From the NCBI RefSeq assembly GCF_004345785.1, contig NZ_SLXI01000001.1, positions 310,001-374,000 on the forward strand: a DNA stretch of 64,000 nt. The letters run 5' to 3'. A program made the translations under genes and the position numbers. Below the pieces are notes generated by a model, which did no database searches, was not told the origin of the DNA, and saw nothing but the letters and a program-made list of their open reading frames with translations. The number at the start of each line of letters is the position of its first letter. The stretch's first letter is position 1. Of this stretch, positions 38,123-48,553 are shown in pieces. The DNA is from Bisgaardia hudsonensis. Lineage in GTDB: Bacteria; Pseudomonadota; Gammaproteobacteria; Enterobacterales; Pasteurellaceae.

Positions 38123-39628
38123 ATGAAAGAATTAACCCCTTCTCCCTATATTTTAGAAATGTGCAATGTTTCTAAAACATTTCCAGGCGTAAAAGCCTTA
38201 GATTGTATTAATCTAAAAGTTAAACGAGGCACTGTTCATGCTCTTATGGGAGAAAATGGTGCAGGAAAATCTACATTAATGAAAGTGTTGTACGGTATTT
38301 ATATCCCTGATGATGGAGGAGAGCTTATTCTTGATGATAAGCCTTTTAAACCACGCCGTCCGATTGATGCAATTAATAGTGGTTTAACGATGGTTCCTCA
38401 GGAGATTTCTCCTGCTGCTAATCTTAGCATTGCTGATAATTTTTATTTAGGTCGAGAAATTACAAAAAATAAATTTTTTGTTAACCAAGAAAAAATGAAT
38501 AAAAGGGCGGCAGAAATTCTGGAAGAACTTGGTGTGCCAATGGATGTTACTGTTAAAATGGCAAATGTTTCTGTTGCCAAAGCTCAGCTAGTTGCGATTG
38601 CAACTGCTGTTTCTAATGACGCCAAAATTATTATTATGGATGAACCTACTACAGCGTTAACAGAAACTGAGGTAGAGCAACTATATAAGATTATTGAAAC
38701 GGTAAAGCAACGTGGTATTGCTATTATTTTTATTTCTCACAAACTAGATGAAGTTTTTAAGGTATCTGACGAAATAACCGTTATTCGAGATGGGCAATAT
38801 GTTGATACAAAACCAACATCAGAAGTAACAAAAGATGAATTAATTTCGATGATGGTTGGTAGGGATATGTCAGAAATGTTCAAAAGAGAGCGTTTTGATT
38901 TATCAGATGAAATAATGCTTGAAATAAAAAATTTTACTCGGGAAGGCAAATATTACGATATTAATTTTTCTGTTCGTAAAGGTGAAATTTTTGGCATAGC
39001 AGGCTTAGTTGGTGCGGGTCGTTCAGAAATTGTTGAAGGGTTATTTGGATATAAACCAGCTGATTCTGGTGATATTTATGTCAGAGGAGAAAAGGCTGAG
39101 ATTCATAATCCACTTGATGCAATGAAGTATAAAATTGGTTTTGTAACGGAAGATAGAAAATTAACAGGGCTCTTTTTAAATTTAAGTATTACCGACAATA
39201 TGATTATGCCTAAGATGTCTCCCTATTTGGAAAATTTACTTGTTTCAGTTACAAAAGCTAAAAAAATAGCAAATTTGCAGAAAGATAAATTAAAAATTAA
39301 GACACCAAATGTGGATGTTATCACAAATAATTTATCTGGGGGCAATCAACAAAAAGTTTTACTTGCACGTTGGTTACTTTTGGAACCTGATGTTTTAATT
39401 CTTGATGAACCGACTAAGGGGATTGATGTTGGAGCTAAGGCTGAGTTATATAAACTTATGGTGGAGCTATCTAGACAAGGTAAAACGATAATTATGATTA
39501 CATCAGATATGCTTGAGTTATTGTCTATGAGTGATCGTGTTATGGTAATGCACGAGGGGCATCAGGTAGGAATTATTCCATACAACGAGTTAACTCAAGA
39601 ACGTGTGCTTGAGCTAGCGTCAGGTTAG
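38123..39628 (+). CDS. Inositol-type ABC transporter ATP-binding protein (double ATPase)
   Basis: The 501-residue protein is a two-domain carbohydrate ABC ATPase of the RbsA/MglA type. The first domain has Walker A GENGAGKST (about residues 44-52) and Walker B IIIMDEPTTAL near 173. The second has a degenerate Walker A GLVGAGRSE near 295, the signature LSGGNQQKV near 405, and Walker B LILDEPTKGID near 430. This asymmetry is usual. It is the middle gene of the importer operon. Confidence 0.9.
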   Translation: MKELTPSPYILEMCNVSKTFPGVKALDCINLKVKRGTVHALMGENGAGKSTLMKVLYGIYIPDDGGELILDDKPFKPRRPIDAINSGLTMVPQEISPAANLSIADNFYLGREITKNKFFVNQEKMNKRAAEILEELGVPMDVTVKMANVSVAKAQLVAIATAVSNDAKIIIMDEPTTALTETEVEQLYKIIETVKQRGIAIIFISHKLDEVFKVSDEITVIRDGQYVDTKPTSEVTKDELISMMVGRDMSEMFKRERFDLSDEIMLEIKNFTREGKYYDINFSVRKGEIFGIAGLVGAGRSEIVEGLFGYKPADSGDIYVRGEKAEIHNPLDAMKYKIGFVTEDRKLTGLFLNLSITDNMIMPKMSPYLENLLVSVTKAKKIANLQKDKLKIKTPNVDVITNNLSGGNQQKVLLARWLLLEPDVLILDEPTKGIDVGAKAELYKLMVELSRQGKTIIMITSDMLELLSMSDRVMVMHEGHQVGIIPYNELTQERVLELASG

Positions 39629-39676
39629 TTATTTTGAATTAAATAGTATTTAACAAAAATAAATGAGGTATCTATT

Positions 39677-40633
39677 ATGTCACAGGTTACATTAAGGAAG
39701 ATATTGAATACTTATGGAATGGTTTTTATTCTTATAGGATTATTCTTAGCATTATCTGTTTCCATTGATGGTTTTTTCTCTCCACGAACAGTATGGAGTA
39801 TTGTTGAGCAAGTTTCTATGTTTGGTATTATTGCAATTGGTGTTACTTTTGCGATTGTTACTACTGGTATTGATTTATCATCAGGATCAATGGTTGCATT
39901 AACTGCGGTTGTATCTGCGTCTGTTGTTACAGGAGGGGATACGGTTAGTGCTGCGATACTTGCTTTTGCTATTTCTATTGCTTTAGGGGCATTACTTGGA
40001 GCAGTTAATGGTGGATTGACAGCCCTTGGAAAAATACCACCTTTTATTGCTACTTTAGGTATGATGATTATTGCTCGTGGTGCAGCACAGCTATATTCTG
40101 AAGGTCGCCCTATTGATGCTTCTTCAGAGGCATTTACTTGGATTTCGGATGTTGATTTCTTTGGCTTACCAGGTTTAGTTGTTTTATATGTGATTATTGT
40201 TATTGGTTCTCATATTCTTCTAAGTCGTTCAACTTTTGGTCGTCATGTGTATGCAGTAGGCGGAAATCTAAATGCAGCTAAAATATGTGGTATTAACACA
40301 ACCAAGACATTAATTTGGGTTTATGTTGTTGCTGGTGCGTTATCAGGGCTTGCGGGGGCTTTACTCGCTTCTAGAACTTATGCTGGTAATCCTTCTTATG
40401 GATTAGCTTGGGAGCTTGATGCGATTGCGGCGGCGGTTATTGGTGGTGTTTCTCTTAGCGGCGGATTTGGTACTATTCCTATGTGTGTAATAGGTGCATT
40501 GATCATAGGTACCACAAATAAAGGGCTTAATATGCTAGGTGTAGATCCTTACTGGCAACAAATAGTAAAAGGATTGATTATTGTTGTAGCTGTGTTGTTG
40601 GATACATTAAAAAGACGTAAAAAAGCGAGCTAA
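39677..40633 (+). CDS. Inositol-type ABC transporter permease
   Basis: The 318-residue membrane protein has about ten helices and belongs to the RbsC/AraH permease family. The GALLGAVNGGLTALGKIPPF stretch near residue 110 and LSGLAGALLASRTYAGNPS near 230 are the conserved segments that touch the ATPase. It would form the membrane channel of the importer. A hairpin follows 9 bases after the stop. Confidence 0.88.
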   Translation: MSQVTLRKILNTYGMVFILIGLFLALSVSIDGFFSPRTVWSIVEQVSMFGIIAIGVTFAIVTTGIDLSSGSMVALTAVVSASVVTGGDTVSAAILAFAISIALGALLGAVNGGLTALGKIPPFIATLGMMIIARGAAQLYSEGRPIDASSEAFTWISDVDFFGLPGLVVLYVIIVIGSHILLSRSTFGRHVYAVGGNLNAAKICGINTTKTLIWVYVVAGALSGLAGALLASRTYAGNPSYGLAWELDAIAAAVIGGVSLSGGFGTIPMCVIGALIIGTTNKGLNMLGVDPYWQQIVKGLIIVVAVLLDTLKRRKKAS

Positions 40634-40642
40634 TTGAATAGG

Positions 40643-40679
40643 AATAGGGCAGCAGATTATGTAATGTTGTCCTATTTTT
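40643..40679 (+). terminator. Terminator of the ABC operon
   Basis: AATAGGGCAGC pairs with GTTGTCCTATT (two G-T wobbles), and TTTTTATA follows. Confidence 0.65.
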
Positions 40680-40742
40680 ATATATTTATATCTTATCAAA
40701 AATCAATATTTATATTCTATCACTGTTCTTTATTTTCAAAAA

Positions 40743-40758
40743 TGTGATCTATTCCATA
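40743..40758. promoter_or_regulatory. CRP-like site upstream of iolD
   Basis: TGTGATCTATTCCATA keeps the perfect TGTGA half. It is three bases upstream of the palindrome at 40762. Confidence 0.5.
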
Positions 40759-40761
40759 AAA

Positions 40762-40779
40762 ATGAAATTTATTTTTCAT
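40762..40779. promoter_or_regulatory. Candidate operator: ATGAAA-N6-TTTCAT
   Basis: A perfect inverted repeat ATGAAA/TTTCAT with a TTTATT spacer, 69 bases before iolD; one of four copies in the island. Confidence 0.55.
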
Positions 40780-40848
40780 TTTTGTTTATTTTGAAATTTT
40801 TTTGTGATTATATGTTCAAAGAATTAGGATAAATCGGAGAATATAGAA

Positions 40849-42789
40849 ATGAAAACAATCCGTTTAACAGTGGCGCAAGCATTAGTTAAATTTCTAGATA
40901 ATCAGTATGTTGAATGTGATGGTCAAATTACGAAATTTGTAGAAGGTATATTTGGTATTTTTGGGCATGGAAATGTACTAGGATTAGGTCAAGCATTGGA
41001 ACAAGATTCTGGAAATTTAATTGTTCGTCAAGGGCGTAATGAACAAGGTATGGCACATGTGGCCATTGGGTTTGCTAAACAAAATTTGCGTAAGAAAATT
41101 TATGCTTGTACTTCATCAGTAGGGCCTGGGGCGGCTAATATGATTACTGCTGCCGCAACAGCTACCGCAAATAGAATACCACTTCTTTTATTACCTGGTG
41201 ATGTGTTTGCGACAAGGCAACCTGATCCAGTTTTACAACAAATAGAACAATATCATGATTTGAGCATTAGTACTAATGATGCTTTTAAAGCAGTAAGTAA
41301 ATATTGGGATAGGGTTAATCGCCCAGAACAATTAATGAGTGCCTGTATTAATGCAATGAGAGTATTGACCGATCCTGCAGAAACGGGAGCTGTAACTATT
41401 TCACTTCCTCAAGATGTTCAAGCTGAAGCCTATGATTTTCCAGAATATTTTTTACAAAAACGCGTTCATCGTATAAATAGAATACCTGCAACAGATACTA
41501 TGTTACAGGAGGCTATTAGATTAATTCAAAGTAAGAAAAAACCTTTGATTATTTGCGGTGGTGGTGTTCGTTATTCACAAGCTACAGAACAATTGAAAGT
41601 TTTTGCTGAAACCTATCATATTCCATTCGCTGAAACTCAAGCAGGAAAAAGTGCGGTTGTTTCTGAGCATAGTTTTAATGTCGGTGGTGTTGGTGTTACA
41701 GGTTGTTTGGCAGCAAACCTATTAGCGAAAGATGCGGATTTAATTATTGGCATAGGAACAAGATATACTGATTTTACCACTTCATCTAAGTGGATCTTTA
41801 AAAATCAAGATGTCGATTTTTTAAATATTAATGTTGCTCGTTTTGATGCTTATAAGTTAGATGGAATACAAATTATTGCTGATGCTAAAGAGGCATTAGG
41901 TCAATTAAATCAATTACTAGCACCAACAAATTATCAAGCTCAATGGGGAAATAAGATTGTAGAAGCTAAAGAAGCGTTAAAACAGGAGTTAGAAAGAATT
42001 CATAATGTAACTTATACAGGAAAAGATTTTATACCTGAAATTGATGACCGTTTGGATCGTGAGCGTGTTTATGATGAATTTATCCGATTGACAAATTCTT
42101 GTTTAACGCAAACAAAAGTACTAGGTATTTTAAATAAGCATTTAGATAAAAATGACATTATTGTTGCTGCTGCTGGAAGTTTACCTGGTGACTTACAGCG
42201 AATTTGGCAAACAAAAGGAGAAAATACTTATCATTTAGAATATGGTTATTCTTGTATGGGATATGAAGTAAATGCTGCTTTAGGGAGTAAGTTAGCTAAT
42301 CCAGATAAAGAAGTTTATGCTTTACTTGGTGATGGCTCTTATATGATGCTTCATTCTGAATTAGTTACATCTATTCAAGAGAATAAAAAAATCAATATTA
42401 TTCTTTTTGATAATATGGCAAATGGTTGTATTAATAATTTACAAATTGGTCATGGAATGGATAGCTTTGTAACTGAATTTCGCTTTAGAAATACTGATAC
42501 GAATCAATTAAATGGTGGATTGATTCCTATTAATTTCGCTATGAATGCCGCGTCTTATGGATGTAAAACTTATCAAGTTACCACAGAGGAAGAACTGCTT
42601 TTTGCCTTGAACGATGCAAAAAAACAATCAGTATCAACCTTAATTGATATTAAGGTTTTACCGAAAACAATGGCAAATGGTTATGACAGTTGGTGGCATG
42701 TTGGGGTACCAGAAGTATCGGACAAAGAAACGGTGCAACAGGCTTATAGCACATCAGTTGTAGAGATTGATAAAGCTAGACGTTATTAG
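40849..42789 (+). CDS. iolD: 3D-(3,5/4)-trihydroxycyclohexane-1,2-dione hydrolase
   Basis: IolD is a thiamine diphosphate enzyme that opens the ring of the dione to give 5-deoxy-glucuronate. The 646-residue protein has the usual three domains: PYR (about 1-185), central (about 205-345) and PP. In the PP domain the TPP motif starts with [10 protein letters not shown] and ends at [10 protein letters not shown] (near residues 496-530). The conserved catalytic Glu lies in [13 protein letters not shown] near 66. It has a USS inside (41649), and it heads the iolD-iolE-iolG unit. Confidence 0.94.
   Translation: MKTIRLTVAQALVKFLDNQYVECDGQITKFVEGIFGIFGHGNVLGLGQALEQDSGNLIVRQGRNEQGMAHVAIGFAKQNLRKKIYACTSSVGPGAANMITAAATATANRIPLLLLPGDVFATRQPDPVLQQIEQYHDLSISTNDAFKAVSKYWDRVNRPEQLMSACINAMRVLTDPAETGAVTISLPQDVQAEAYDFPEYFLQKRVHRINRIPATDTMLQEAIRLIQSKKKPLIICGGGVRYSQATEQLKVFAETYHIPFAETQAGKSAVVSEHSFNVGGVGVTGCLAANLLAKDADLIIGIGTRYTDFTTSSKWIFKNQDVDFLNINVARFDAYKLDGIQIIADAKEALGQLNQLLAPTNYQAQWGNKIVEAKEALKQELERIHNVTYTGKDFIPEIDDRLDRERVYDEFIRLTNSCLTQTKVLGILNKHLDKNDIIVAAAGSLPGDLQRIWQTKGENTYHLEYGYSCMGYEVNAALGSKLANPDKEVYALLGDGSYMMLHSELVTSIQENKKINIILFDNMANGCINNLQIGHGMDSFVTEFRFRNTDTNQLNGGLIPINFAMNAASYGCKTYQVTTEEELLFALNDAKKQSVSTLIDIKVLPKTMANGYDSWWHVGVPEVSDKETVQQAYSTSVVEIDKARRY
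41649..41657 (+). repeat. DNA uptake signal (USS) inside iolD
   Basis: Perfect AAGTGCGGT. It is the only perfect copy I found in the island other than the inverted pair at 33030-33057. Confidence 0.8.
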
Positions 42790-42846
42790 TGTTAGTCATA
42801 TGGTTATATTAATTAAGCATTATTATTTTAGTAAAAAGGAAAAAGT

Positions 42847-43743
42847 ATGAAAGCTGAAAATGTAAAATTAGGAATTGCTCCTATTGGTTGGACTAATGAT
42901 GATCTTCCTGAATTAGGAGCGGAAAATACATTTGAACAATGTGTGAGTGAAATGGCATTAGCAGGCTATACGGGGTGCGAAGTTGGTAATAAATATCCTC
43001 GTGATGTTGCAGTGCTTAAACATAAACTAGACGTACGAGGTATTCAAATTTGTAATGCTTGGTTCAGTACCTTTTTTGTAGATGGAAAAAAAGAAGAAAC
43101 AATTAAAGGATTTATTGAACATCGTGATTTTTTACATGCTATGGGGGCTAAAGTTATTGGTTGTTCAGAACAGAGCCGTAGTATTCAGGGTACATCAAAA
43201 TCTATTTTTAAAGAAAAAACAATTTTTACTGATAACGAATGGCAACTTTTAGCTGAAGGTTATAATGAATTAGCAAAACTTGCAGCAGAAAAGGATATGA
43301 AAGTTTGCTTACATCATCATATGGGAACAGGCATTCAGACACCTGAAGAAGTTGATCGCTATATGAATGTTGTTAATGATGATGTTTATTTATTATTTGA
43401 TTCTGGTCATCTTTATTACTCTGAAGGTTCACAACAAGCAATGTTAGATGTTTTAGATAAATATATTGACCGTATTGTTCACGTTCATTTAAAAGATGTA
43501 AGAGATGAAGTTGTAGCTGAAGTGAAAAATAATGATCTTAGTTTTTTAGAGGGTGTTAAAAAAGGGACTTTCACTGTTCCTGGTGATGGTGTTATTGATT
43601 TTAGACCGATTTTCGATATTTTAGAAAAACATAATTATAAAGGATGGATGGTTGTTGAAGCAGAACAAGATCCTGCATTAGCTAATCCATTTGAATATGC
43701 TTTAAAAGGCCGTAAATACATTAAAGAAGTAGCAGGAGTTTAA
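42847..43743 (+). CDS. iolE: myo-inosose-2 dehydratase
   Basis: IolE dehydrates 2-keto-myo-inositol to the dione used by IolD. The 298-residue protein is a xylose-isomerase-like TIM barrel that needs a divalent metal. The [16 protein letters not shown] start and the metal-ligand stretches CLHHHMGTG (near 156), [10 protein letters not shown] (near 180) and VHVHLKDVR (near 212) are typical for IolE. It follows iolD by 57 bp, and the stop (TAA) is separated by one base from the iolG start, so these two are coupled. Confidence 0.94.
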   Translation: MKAENVKLGIAPIGWTNDDLPELGAENTFEQCVSEMALAGYTGCEVGNKYPRDVAVLKHKLDVRGIQICNAWFSTFFVDGKKEETIKGFIEHRDFLHAMGAKVIGCSEQSRSIQGTSKSIFKEKTIFTDNEWQLLAEGYNELAKLAAEKDMKVCLHHHMGTGIQTPEEVDRYMNVVNDDVYLLFDSGHLYYSEGSQQAMLDVLDKYIDRIVHVHLKDVRDEVVAEVKNNDLSFLEGVKKGTFTVPGDGVIDFRPIFDILEKHNYKGWMVVEAEQDPALANPFEYALKGRKYIKEVAGV

Positions 43744-43744
43744 T

Positions 43745-44755
43745 ATGATTAAAGTTGGTATTATTGGTGCTGGACGTATAGGTCGAGTTCATTCTGAAAG
43801 TATTACTAAATATGTAAAGGGTGCTGAAATTAAAGCAATTTCAGATATTCGTGTTACAGATGAGTTAAAAGATTGGGCTAGAACAATGGGGATTCCAAAT
43901 GTTTATGATGATTATAAACAGATTCTTCAAGATCCTGAAATTGATGCGGTGTTAGTTTGTTCTTCAACGAATACTCATGCACCAATATCAATTGAGGCCG
44001 CTCAAGCGGGTAAGCATATTTTCTGTGAAAAGCCAGTTGATGCAAATGTCGAAAGAATTAAAGAGGTGTTATCTGAAGTTGAGAAGGCTGGAGTTAAATT
44101 CCAAGTCGGATTTAACCGCCGTTTTGATCATAATTTTAAGGCTATTAAAGATCATGTCGTTTCAGGTAAAATTGGAGAACCGCATCTTATTCGTGTTACT
44201 TCAAGGGATCCAGATGCTCCGCCTATTGAATATGTAAAAGTTTCAGGTGGTATGTTTTTTGATATGACAATTCATGATTTTGATATGATTCGCTATTTAT
44301 CTGGTAGTGAAGTAATAGAAGTATATGTGGCTGGTGGTGTTTTAGTTGATCCTGAAATAGGAAAGGCAGGAGATATAGATACAGCCGTTATTACATTAAA
44401 ACTTGCTAATGGAGCTATAGGTGTGATTGATAACAGTCGCAAAGCTGTTTATGGATATGATCAAAGAGCGGAGGTTTTTGGTTCAAAAGGAGCCGTTCAA
44501 ACAGCAAATGATACAAATTCAACTGCTATTTATTCTAGCGATACTGGTGTAATTGCTGAGAAACCAAAATATTTCTTTTTAGAGCGTTATATGCAATCTT
44601 TTGCCGATGAGATGATTTGTTTTGTCGATTCTGTTGTAAATAATAAACCAACATTGGTAAATGGTAATGATGGGTTACAACCAGTTTTAATTGCTATTGC
44701 TGCAAAAAAATCATTAGATGAAGGGCGTCCAATAAAACTTAGCGAAATCATTTAA
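43745..44755 (+). CDS. iolG: Inositol 2-dehydrogenase
   Basis: IolG oxidises myo-inositol to 2-keto-myo-inositol with NAD+, the entry step. The 336-residue protein has the Rossmann motif GIIGAGRIGRVHSESI at residues 5-20, CEKPVDANVE (near 95) with the catalytic Lys, and the MTIHDFDMIRYLSG stretch with the catalytic Asp/His near 175. The length is that of canonical IolG. It is translationally coupled to iolE. A terminator follows. Confidence 0.94.
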   Translation: MIKVGIIGAGRIGRVHSESITKYVKGAEIKAISDIRVTDELKDWARTMGIPNVYDDYKQILQDPEIDAVLVCSSTNTHAPISIEAAQAGKHIFCEKPVDANVERIKEVLSEVEKAGVKFQVGFNRRFDHNFKAIKDHVVSGKIGEPHLIRVTSRDPDAPPIEYVKVSGGMFFDMTIHDFDMIRYLSGSEVIEVYVAGGVLVDPEIGKAGDIDTAVITLKLANGAIGVIDNSRKAVYGYDQRAEVFGSKGAVQTANDTNSTAIYSSDTGVIAEKPKYFFLERYMQSFADEMICFVDSVVNNKPTLVNGNDGLQPVLIAIAAKKSLDEGRPIKLSEII

Positions 44756-44784
44756 TCTTTTCGATAATATAGATAATTAGTATG

Positions 44785-44812
44785 AAGTCGGATTTAATTA
44801 TTCGACTTTTTT
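44785..44812 (+). terminator. Terminator of the iolDEG unit
   Basis: AAGTCG and CGACTT form a 6-bp stem with a 12-base loop, followed by TTTT; it marks the right edge of the inositol island. Confidence 0.65.
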
Positions 44813-45129
44813 ATTTCTGTTTGCTGTATTAGAAGTGTTAGTCTAAGATAAAATTATTATGATTTTAGGCAAGCAAAGTATTATAGCTATATGTATATTT
44901 TATTGATTTAAAAGTTACTATATGGCTTAAAATTTAGAAAAATTTTAGAATTTTGTAAAATTAAGGATTAATTTCGGTTGAATTTTAGGCGGGCGTAGCT
45001 TTTTATATGTCATTCTCTCGACTGATAGTAAATGTATCGTTATAATTCAAGGTCTTTAATCTAGATTTATTTAATAACGTGTTCGGTGCGTGTGTTTCGC
45101 CGAGTGCAAATTCATTTTGAGGTAACATA
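44813..45129. promoter_or_regulatory. Promoter and leader region of tig
   Basis: An AT-rich stretch of about 300 bases with no gene. In its last 60 bases a GC-rich segment TTCGGTGCGTGTGTTTCGCCGAG can fold into an imperfect hairpin and may be part of the tig leader. No clean -35/-10 pair could be fixed by eye. Confidence 0.4.
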
Positions 45130-46428
45130 ATGTCATTTAATATTGAAACAACTCAAGGGCTTGAGCGTCGTGTAAACATCTCTGTTCCAGCTGAAACAGT
45201 AGAGCAAGCCGTTCGCGAAGAATTAAAACGTGTTTCTAAAAACGCTCGTGTTGATGGATTCCGTAAAGGTAAAGTTCCAGCTCAAATTATTGAAAAACGT
45301 TTTGGGGCATCAGTTCGCCAAGATGTGTTAGGTGATTTATTGCAAAAACATTTTTTTGAAGTAATGTTTGAAAATAAAGTTAATCTAGCTGGTCGTCCAA
45401 CATTTTCTGTTGAACAATTTGAAGCAGGTAAAGAATTAAAATTTACGGCAACATTTGAAGTATACCCTGAAGTAAAATTACAAGGTTTGGAAGAAATTAA
45501 AGTAGAAAAACCAGTTGTTGAAATTGCTGATGCTGATATTGATAAAATGGTTGATGTGTTACGTAAGCAACAGGCTACTTGGGCAGAAAAAGCTGATATA
45601 GCTACGGCTGAAGATCGTGTTGTTATTGATTTCTTAGGCACTGTTGATGGTGAAGCATTTGATGGTGGAAAAGCAGAAGATTTCACTTTATTAATGGGAC
45701 AAGGTCGCATGATCCCTGGATTTGAGGAAGGCATTGTTGGTCATAAGGCTGGTGAACAATTTGATATTGATGTTACTTTCCCTGAAGAATACCATGCTGA
45801 AAATTTAAAAGGTAAAGCTGCTAAATTTGCTATTACATTGAAAAAAGTTGAGGTAATGGTATTACCAGAATTGACAGATGAATTTGTTGCTAAGTTTGGT
45901 CCAAATACAAAGACAGTCGCTGATTTAAGAGTTGAAATCGCAAAAAATATGCAGCGTGAATTAAAAACTGCTTTAGTTTCTAAAGTAAAACAACAAGTTA
46001 TTGATGGGTTATTAGCTCAAAATCCGATAGATGTTCCTACTGGTGCAATTGAGCAAGAGATTGAAGTTTTACGTAACCAAGCAGCACAACGCTTTGGTGG
46101 TAATAAAGAACAAGCAGCTCAATTACCACGTGAATTATTCGAAGCTGATGCAAAACGTCGTGTGCAAGTTGGCTTGTTATTCGCAGAAGTGATTACTTCT
46201 AACGAATTAAAAGCAGATGAAGACCGTGTTAAAGCAATGATTGAAGATATTGCTTCAGCTTATGAACAACCATCAGAAGTTGTTGAATATTATTTGAAAA
46301 ACAAAGAGTTAATGAATAATATCCGTAATGTTGTGTTAGAAGAACAAGCAGTTGATGCTGTTTTATCAAAAGCGCAAGTTACTGAAAAATCTGCGACATT
46401 TGATGAAATTATGAATCCAAAAGCATAA
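45130..46428 (+). CDS. tig: Trigger factor
   Basis: Trigger factor is the ribosome-bound chaperone that meets nascent chains. The 432-residue protein has the N-terminal ribosome-binding signature [17 protein letters not shown] (about 43-59), an FKBP-type prolyl isomerase domain (about 150-245, with [20 protein letters not shown]), and a helical C-terminal chaperone domain. Length is standard. It precedes clpP-clpX-lon-ppiD, the conserved proteostasis cluster. Confidence 0.96.
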   Translation: MSFNIETTQGLERRVNISVPAETVEQAVREELKRVSKNARVDGFRKGKVPAQIIEKRFGASVRQDVLGDLLQKHFFEVMFENKVNLAGRPTFSVEQFEAGKELKFTATFEVYPEVKLQGLEEIKVEKPVVEIADADIDKMVDVLRKQQATWAEKADIATAEDRVVIDFLGTVDGEAFDGGKAEDFTLLMGQGRMIPGFEEGIVGHKAGEQFDIDVTFPEEYHAENLKGKAAKFAITLKKVEVMVLPELTDEFVAKFGPNTKTVADLRVEIAKNMQRELKTALVSKVKQQVIDGLLAQNPIDVPTGAIEQEIEVLRNQAAQRFGGNKEQAAQLPRELFEADAKRRVQVGLLFAEVITSNELKADEDRVKAMIEDIASAYEQPSEVVEYYLKNKELMNNIRNVVLEEQAVDAVLSKAQVTEKSATFDEIMNPKA

Positions 46429-46448
46429 TTAATTATTTTTGTAAGTAT

Positions 46449-46488
46449 AAAGTGCGGTCGTTTTATAAATAAAACTGACCGCATTTTT
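46449..46488 (+). terminator. Terminator after tig containing a USS
   Basis: AAAGTGCGGTC (USS at 46450-46458) pairs with GACCGCATTTT, and inside it GTTTTAT pairs with ATAAAAC, giving a long stem; TTTTTGTT follows. The right arm is a one-base-degenerate inverted USS. Confidence 0.8.
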
Positions 46489-46585
46489 GTTATATAGTAA
46501 GTTTTAAGTGCTTTTTAGCGGTATTTTAAGTTAATATAGAAGTAGTGTTGTCTTTATAACAAATAATAATAGAAAGGGGTTAGTT

Positions 46586-47167
46586 ATGAGTGTTATACCT
46601 ATGGTTGTAGAACAGACATCTCGTGGAGAGCGTTCGTACGATATTTATTCTCGCTTATTAAAAGAGCGTGTAATTTTTTTAAGTGGTGAAGTTGAGGATC
46701 GTATGGCGAATTTGATTGTTGCTCAACTTCTTTTTTTAGAATCTGAAAGTCCAGAAAAAGACATTAGTATCTATATTAATTCCCCTGGTGGATCAGTTAC
46801 TGCTGGAATGGCTATTTATGATACAATGCAGTTCATTAAACCTGATGTGAGAACATTATGTATCGGACAAGCTTGCTCTATGGGAGCATTTTTACTTGCG
46901 GGTGGTGCAGAAGGAAAAAGAGCAGCTTTACCTAACGCAAGAGTAATGATTCATCAACCTTTGGGTGGTTTTCGTGGACAGGCATCAGATATTCAAATTC
47001 ATGCACAGGAAATTCTTAAAATTAAGCATACATTGAATGAGCGTTTAGCTTTTCATACGGGGCAATCTCTTAAGAAAATTGAAAAAGATACAGATCGTGA
47101 TAATTTTATGTCTGCGGAAGAAGCTAAAAATTATGGGCTTGTTGATAAAGTTTTGGATAAAAGATAA
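46586..47167 (+). CDS. clpP: ATP-dependent Clp protease proteolytic subunit
   Basis: ClpP forms the two-ring proteolytic barrel that works with ClpX and ClpA. The 193-residue protein has the catalytic Ser98 in GQACSMGAF, His123 in MIHQPLGG, and an Asp in the [11 protein letters not shown] stretch near 172. The N-terminal propeptide is short, as in relatives. It has a good Shine-Dalgarno (AAAGGGG) and is 15 bp before clpX. Confidence 0.96.
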   Translation: MSVIPMVVEQTSRGERSYDIYSRLLKERVIFLSGEVEDRMANLIVAQLLFLESESPEKDISIYINSPGGSVTAGMAIYDTMQFIKPDVRTLCIGQACSMGAFLLAGGAEGKRAALPNARVMIHQPLGGFRGQASDIQIHAQEILKIKHTLNERLAFHTGQSLKKIEKDTDRDNFMSAEEAKNYGLVDKVLDKR

Positions 47168-47182
47168 ATATTGGACGATATA

Positions 47183-48433
47183 ATGACAAAAGAAAAAGAT
47201 TTACATTGTTCTTTTTGTGGTAAAGAACAAAAAGAGGTCGATAAATTAATTGCAGGTACTGATGGTTATATTTGCAATGAATGTATTGAACTTTGCCATA
47301 ATATGTTAGTTGATGTAGAAGAAGATGGGGAATCAGCAGCGATTGAGTCAGTAGAGACAAAAAAAGAAGAAAAATTATTGACTCCTCACGAGATTCGAGC
47401 ACATTTAGACGATTATGTTATTGGACAGGATTATGCTAAGAAAGTATTGGCAGTTGCTGTATATAATCATTACAAACGTTTAAGAAAAACAGAAAAAACA
47501 ATTGATGTAGAGCTAGGCAAGAGTAATATTTTATTAATTGGTCCTACGGGAAGTGGTAAAACATTATTAGCTCAGACATTGGCTAGAATGTTGGACGTGC
47601 CATTTGCTATGGCTGATGCAACAACCTTAACTGAAGCTGGTTATGTTGGAGAAGATGTGGAGAACGTCTTACAAAAATTACTTCAGAACTGTGATTATGA
47701 TGTAGAAAAAGCGGAACGAGGCATCATTTATATTGATGAAATCGATAAAATTACTCGTAAATCAGAAAATCCATCAATAACAAGAGATGTATCTGGTGAA
47801 GGTGTACAACAAGCATTACTTAAATTAGTCGAAGGTACGGTTGCTTCAATACCACCACAAGGTGGTCGTAAGCATCCTCAGCAAGAAATGTTGCGATTAG
47901 ATACATCAAAAATTTTATTTATTTGTGGTGGTGCTTTTGCTGGATTGGATAAAATAGTTGAGAAGCGTACAGCTAAAGGAAATACTGGGATTGGTTTTGG
48001 TGCAGATGTAAAAACAGAAGAGAATCAAGTTAGTTTAAGTGAACTGTTTAGTCAAGTTGAGCCTGATGATTTAATGAAGTTTGGTTTAATTCCAGAGTTT
48101 ATTGGACGTTTACCCGTTATCGCACCATTAAGCGAACTTGATGAAAAGGCACTTATTCAAATTTTGACTGAGCCTAAAAATGCTTTGGTTAAGCAGTATC
48201 AAGCATTATTTGATTTAGAAGATGTTCAATTAGAGTTTACTCAAAAAGCATTAGTAGCAATGGCGAAAAAAGCACTTCAACGTAAGACTGGTGCTAGGGG
48301 GTTGCGATCAATTCTTGAAGGATTATTACTTGATACAATGTATGATTTACCTTCTTTAAACAACTTGAAAAAAGTTGTTGTTGAAGAGAAAACAATTACT
48401 AAAAATAAAGCACCTAAATTAGAATATCATTGA
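47183..48433 (+). CDS. clpX: ATP-dependent Clp protease ATP-binding subunit ClpX
   Basis: ClpX unfolds proteins and feeds them to ClpP. I chose the ATG at 47183 (416 residues); a TTG 12 bases upstream is less likely. The N-terminal zinc domain has CSFCGKE and CNECIELC within the first 45 residues. Walker A GPTGSGKT is at 120-127, Walker [11 protein letters not shown] is near 186, and the C-terminal AAA+ lid follows. A terminator made of degenerate inverted uptake signals follows 17 bases after the stop. Confidence 0.96.
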   Translation: MTKEKDLHCSFCGKEQKEVDKLIAGTDGYICNECIELCHNMLVDVEEDGESAAIESVETKKEEKLLTPHEIRAHLDDYVIGQDYAKKVLAVAVYNHYKRLRKTEKTIDVELGKSNILLIGPTGSGKTLLAQTLARMLDVPFAMADATTLTEAGYVGEDVENVLQKLLQNCDYDVEKAERGIIYIDEIDKITRKSENPSITRDVSGEGVQQALLKLVEGTVASIPPQGGRKHPQQEMLRLDTSKILFICGGAFAGLDKIVEKRTAKGNTGIGFGADVKTEENQVSLSELFSQVEPDDLMKFGLIPEFIGRLPVIAPLSELDEKALIQILTEPKNALVKQYQALFDLEDVQLEFTQKALVAMAKKALQRKTGARGLRSILEGLLLDTMYDLPSLNNLKKVVVEEKTITKNKAPKLEYH

Positions 48434-48450
48434 TAATTTTATAAAAATAA

Positions 48451-48479
48451 AAAATGTGCGGTATTTTGTCCGCACTTTT
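48451..48479 (+). terminator. Terminator after clpX (degenerate inverted USS)
   Basis: AAAATGTGCGG and CCGCACTTTT form a stem of about ten pairs; both arms are near-matches to the uptake word and neither is perfect. Confidence 0.75.
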
Positions 48480-48553
48480 CTTTTATTACTTGATATTAGT
48501 CACTCCTAACCCAATATAACAATTAATAATAATTTTACTAAAAGAGAGTATAT

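Noticed and set aside
44990-45015. TTTAGGCGGGCGTAGCT resembling the 3' end of tRNA-Arg, as a possible right attachment site of the inositol island
   Set aside because: The match needs gaps and covers few bases; no integrase is present, and it may be chance.
45282-45734. 150-codon minus-strand frame inside tig
   Set aside because: It is a mirror of the intact trigger factor gene, has Ser/Pro-rich low-quality sequence and no family resemblance.
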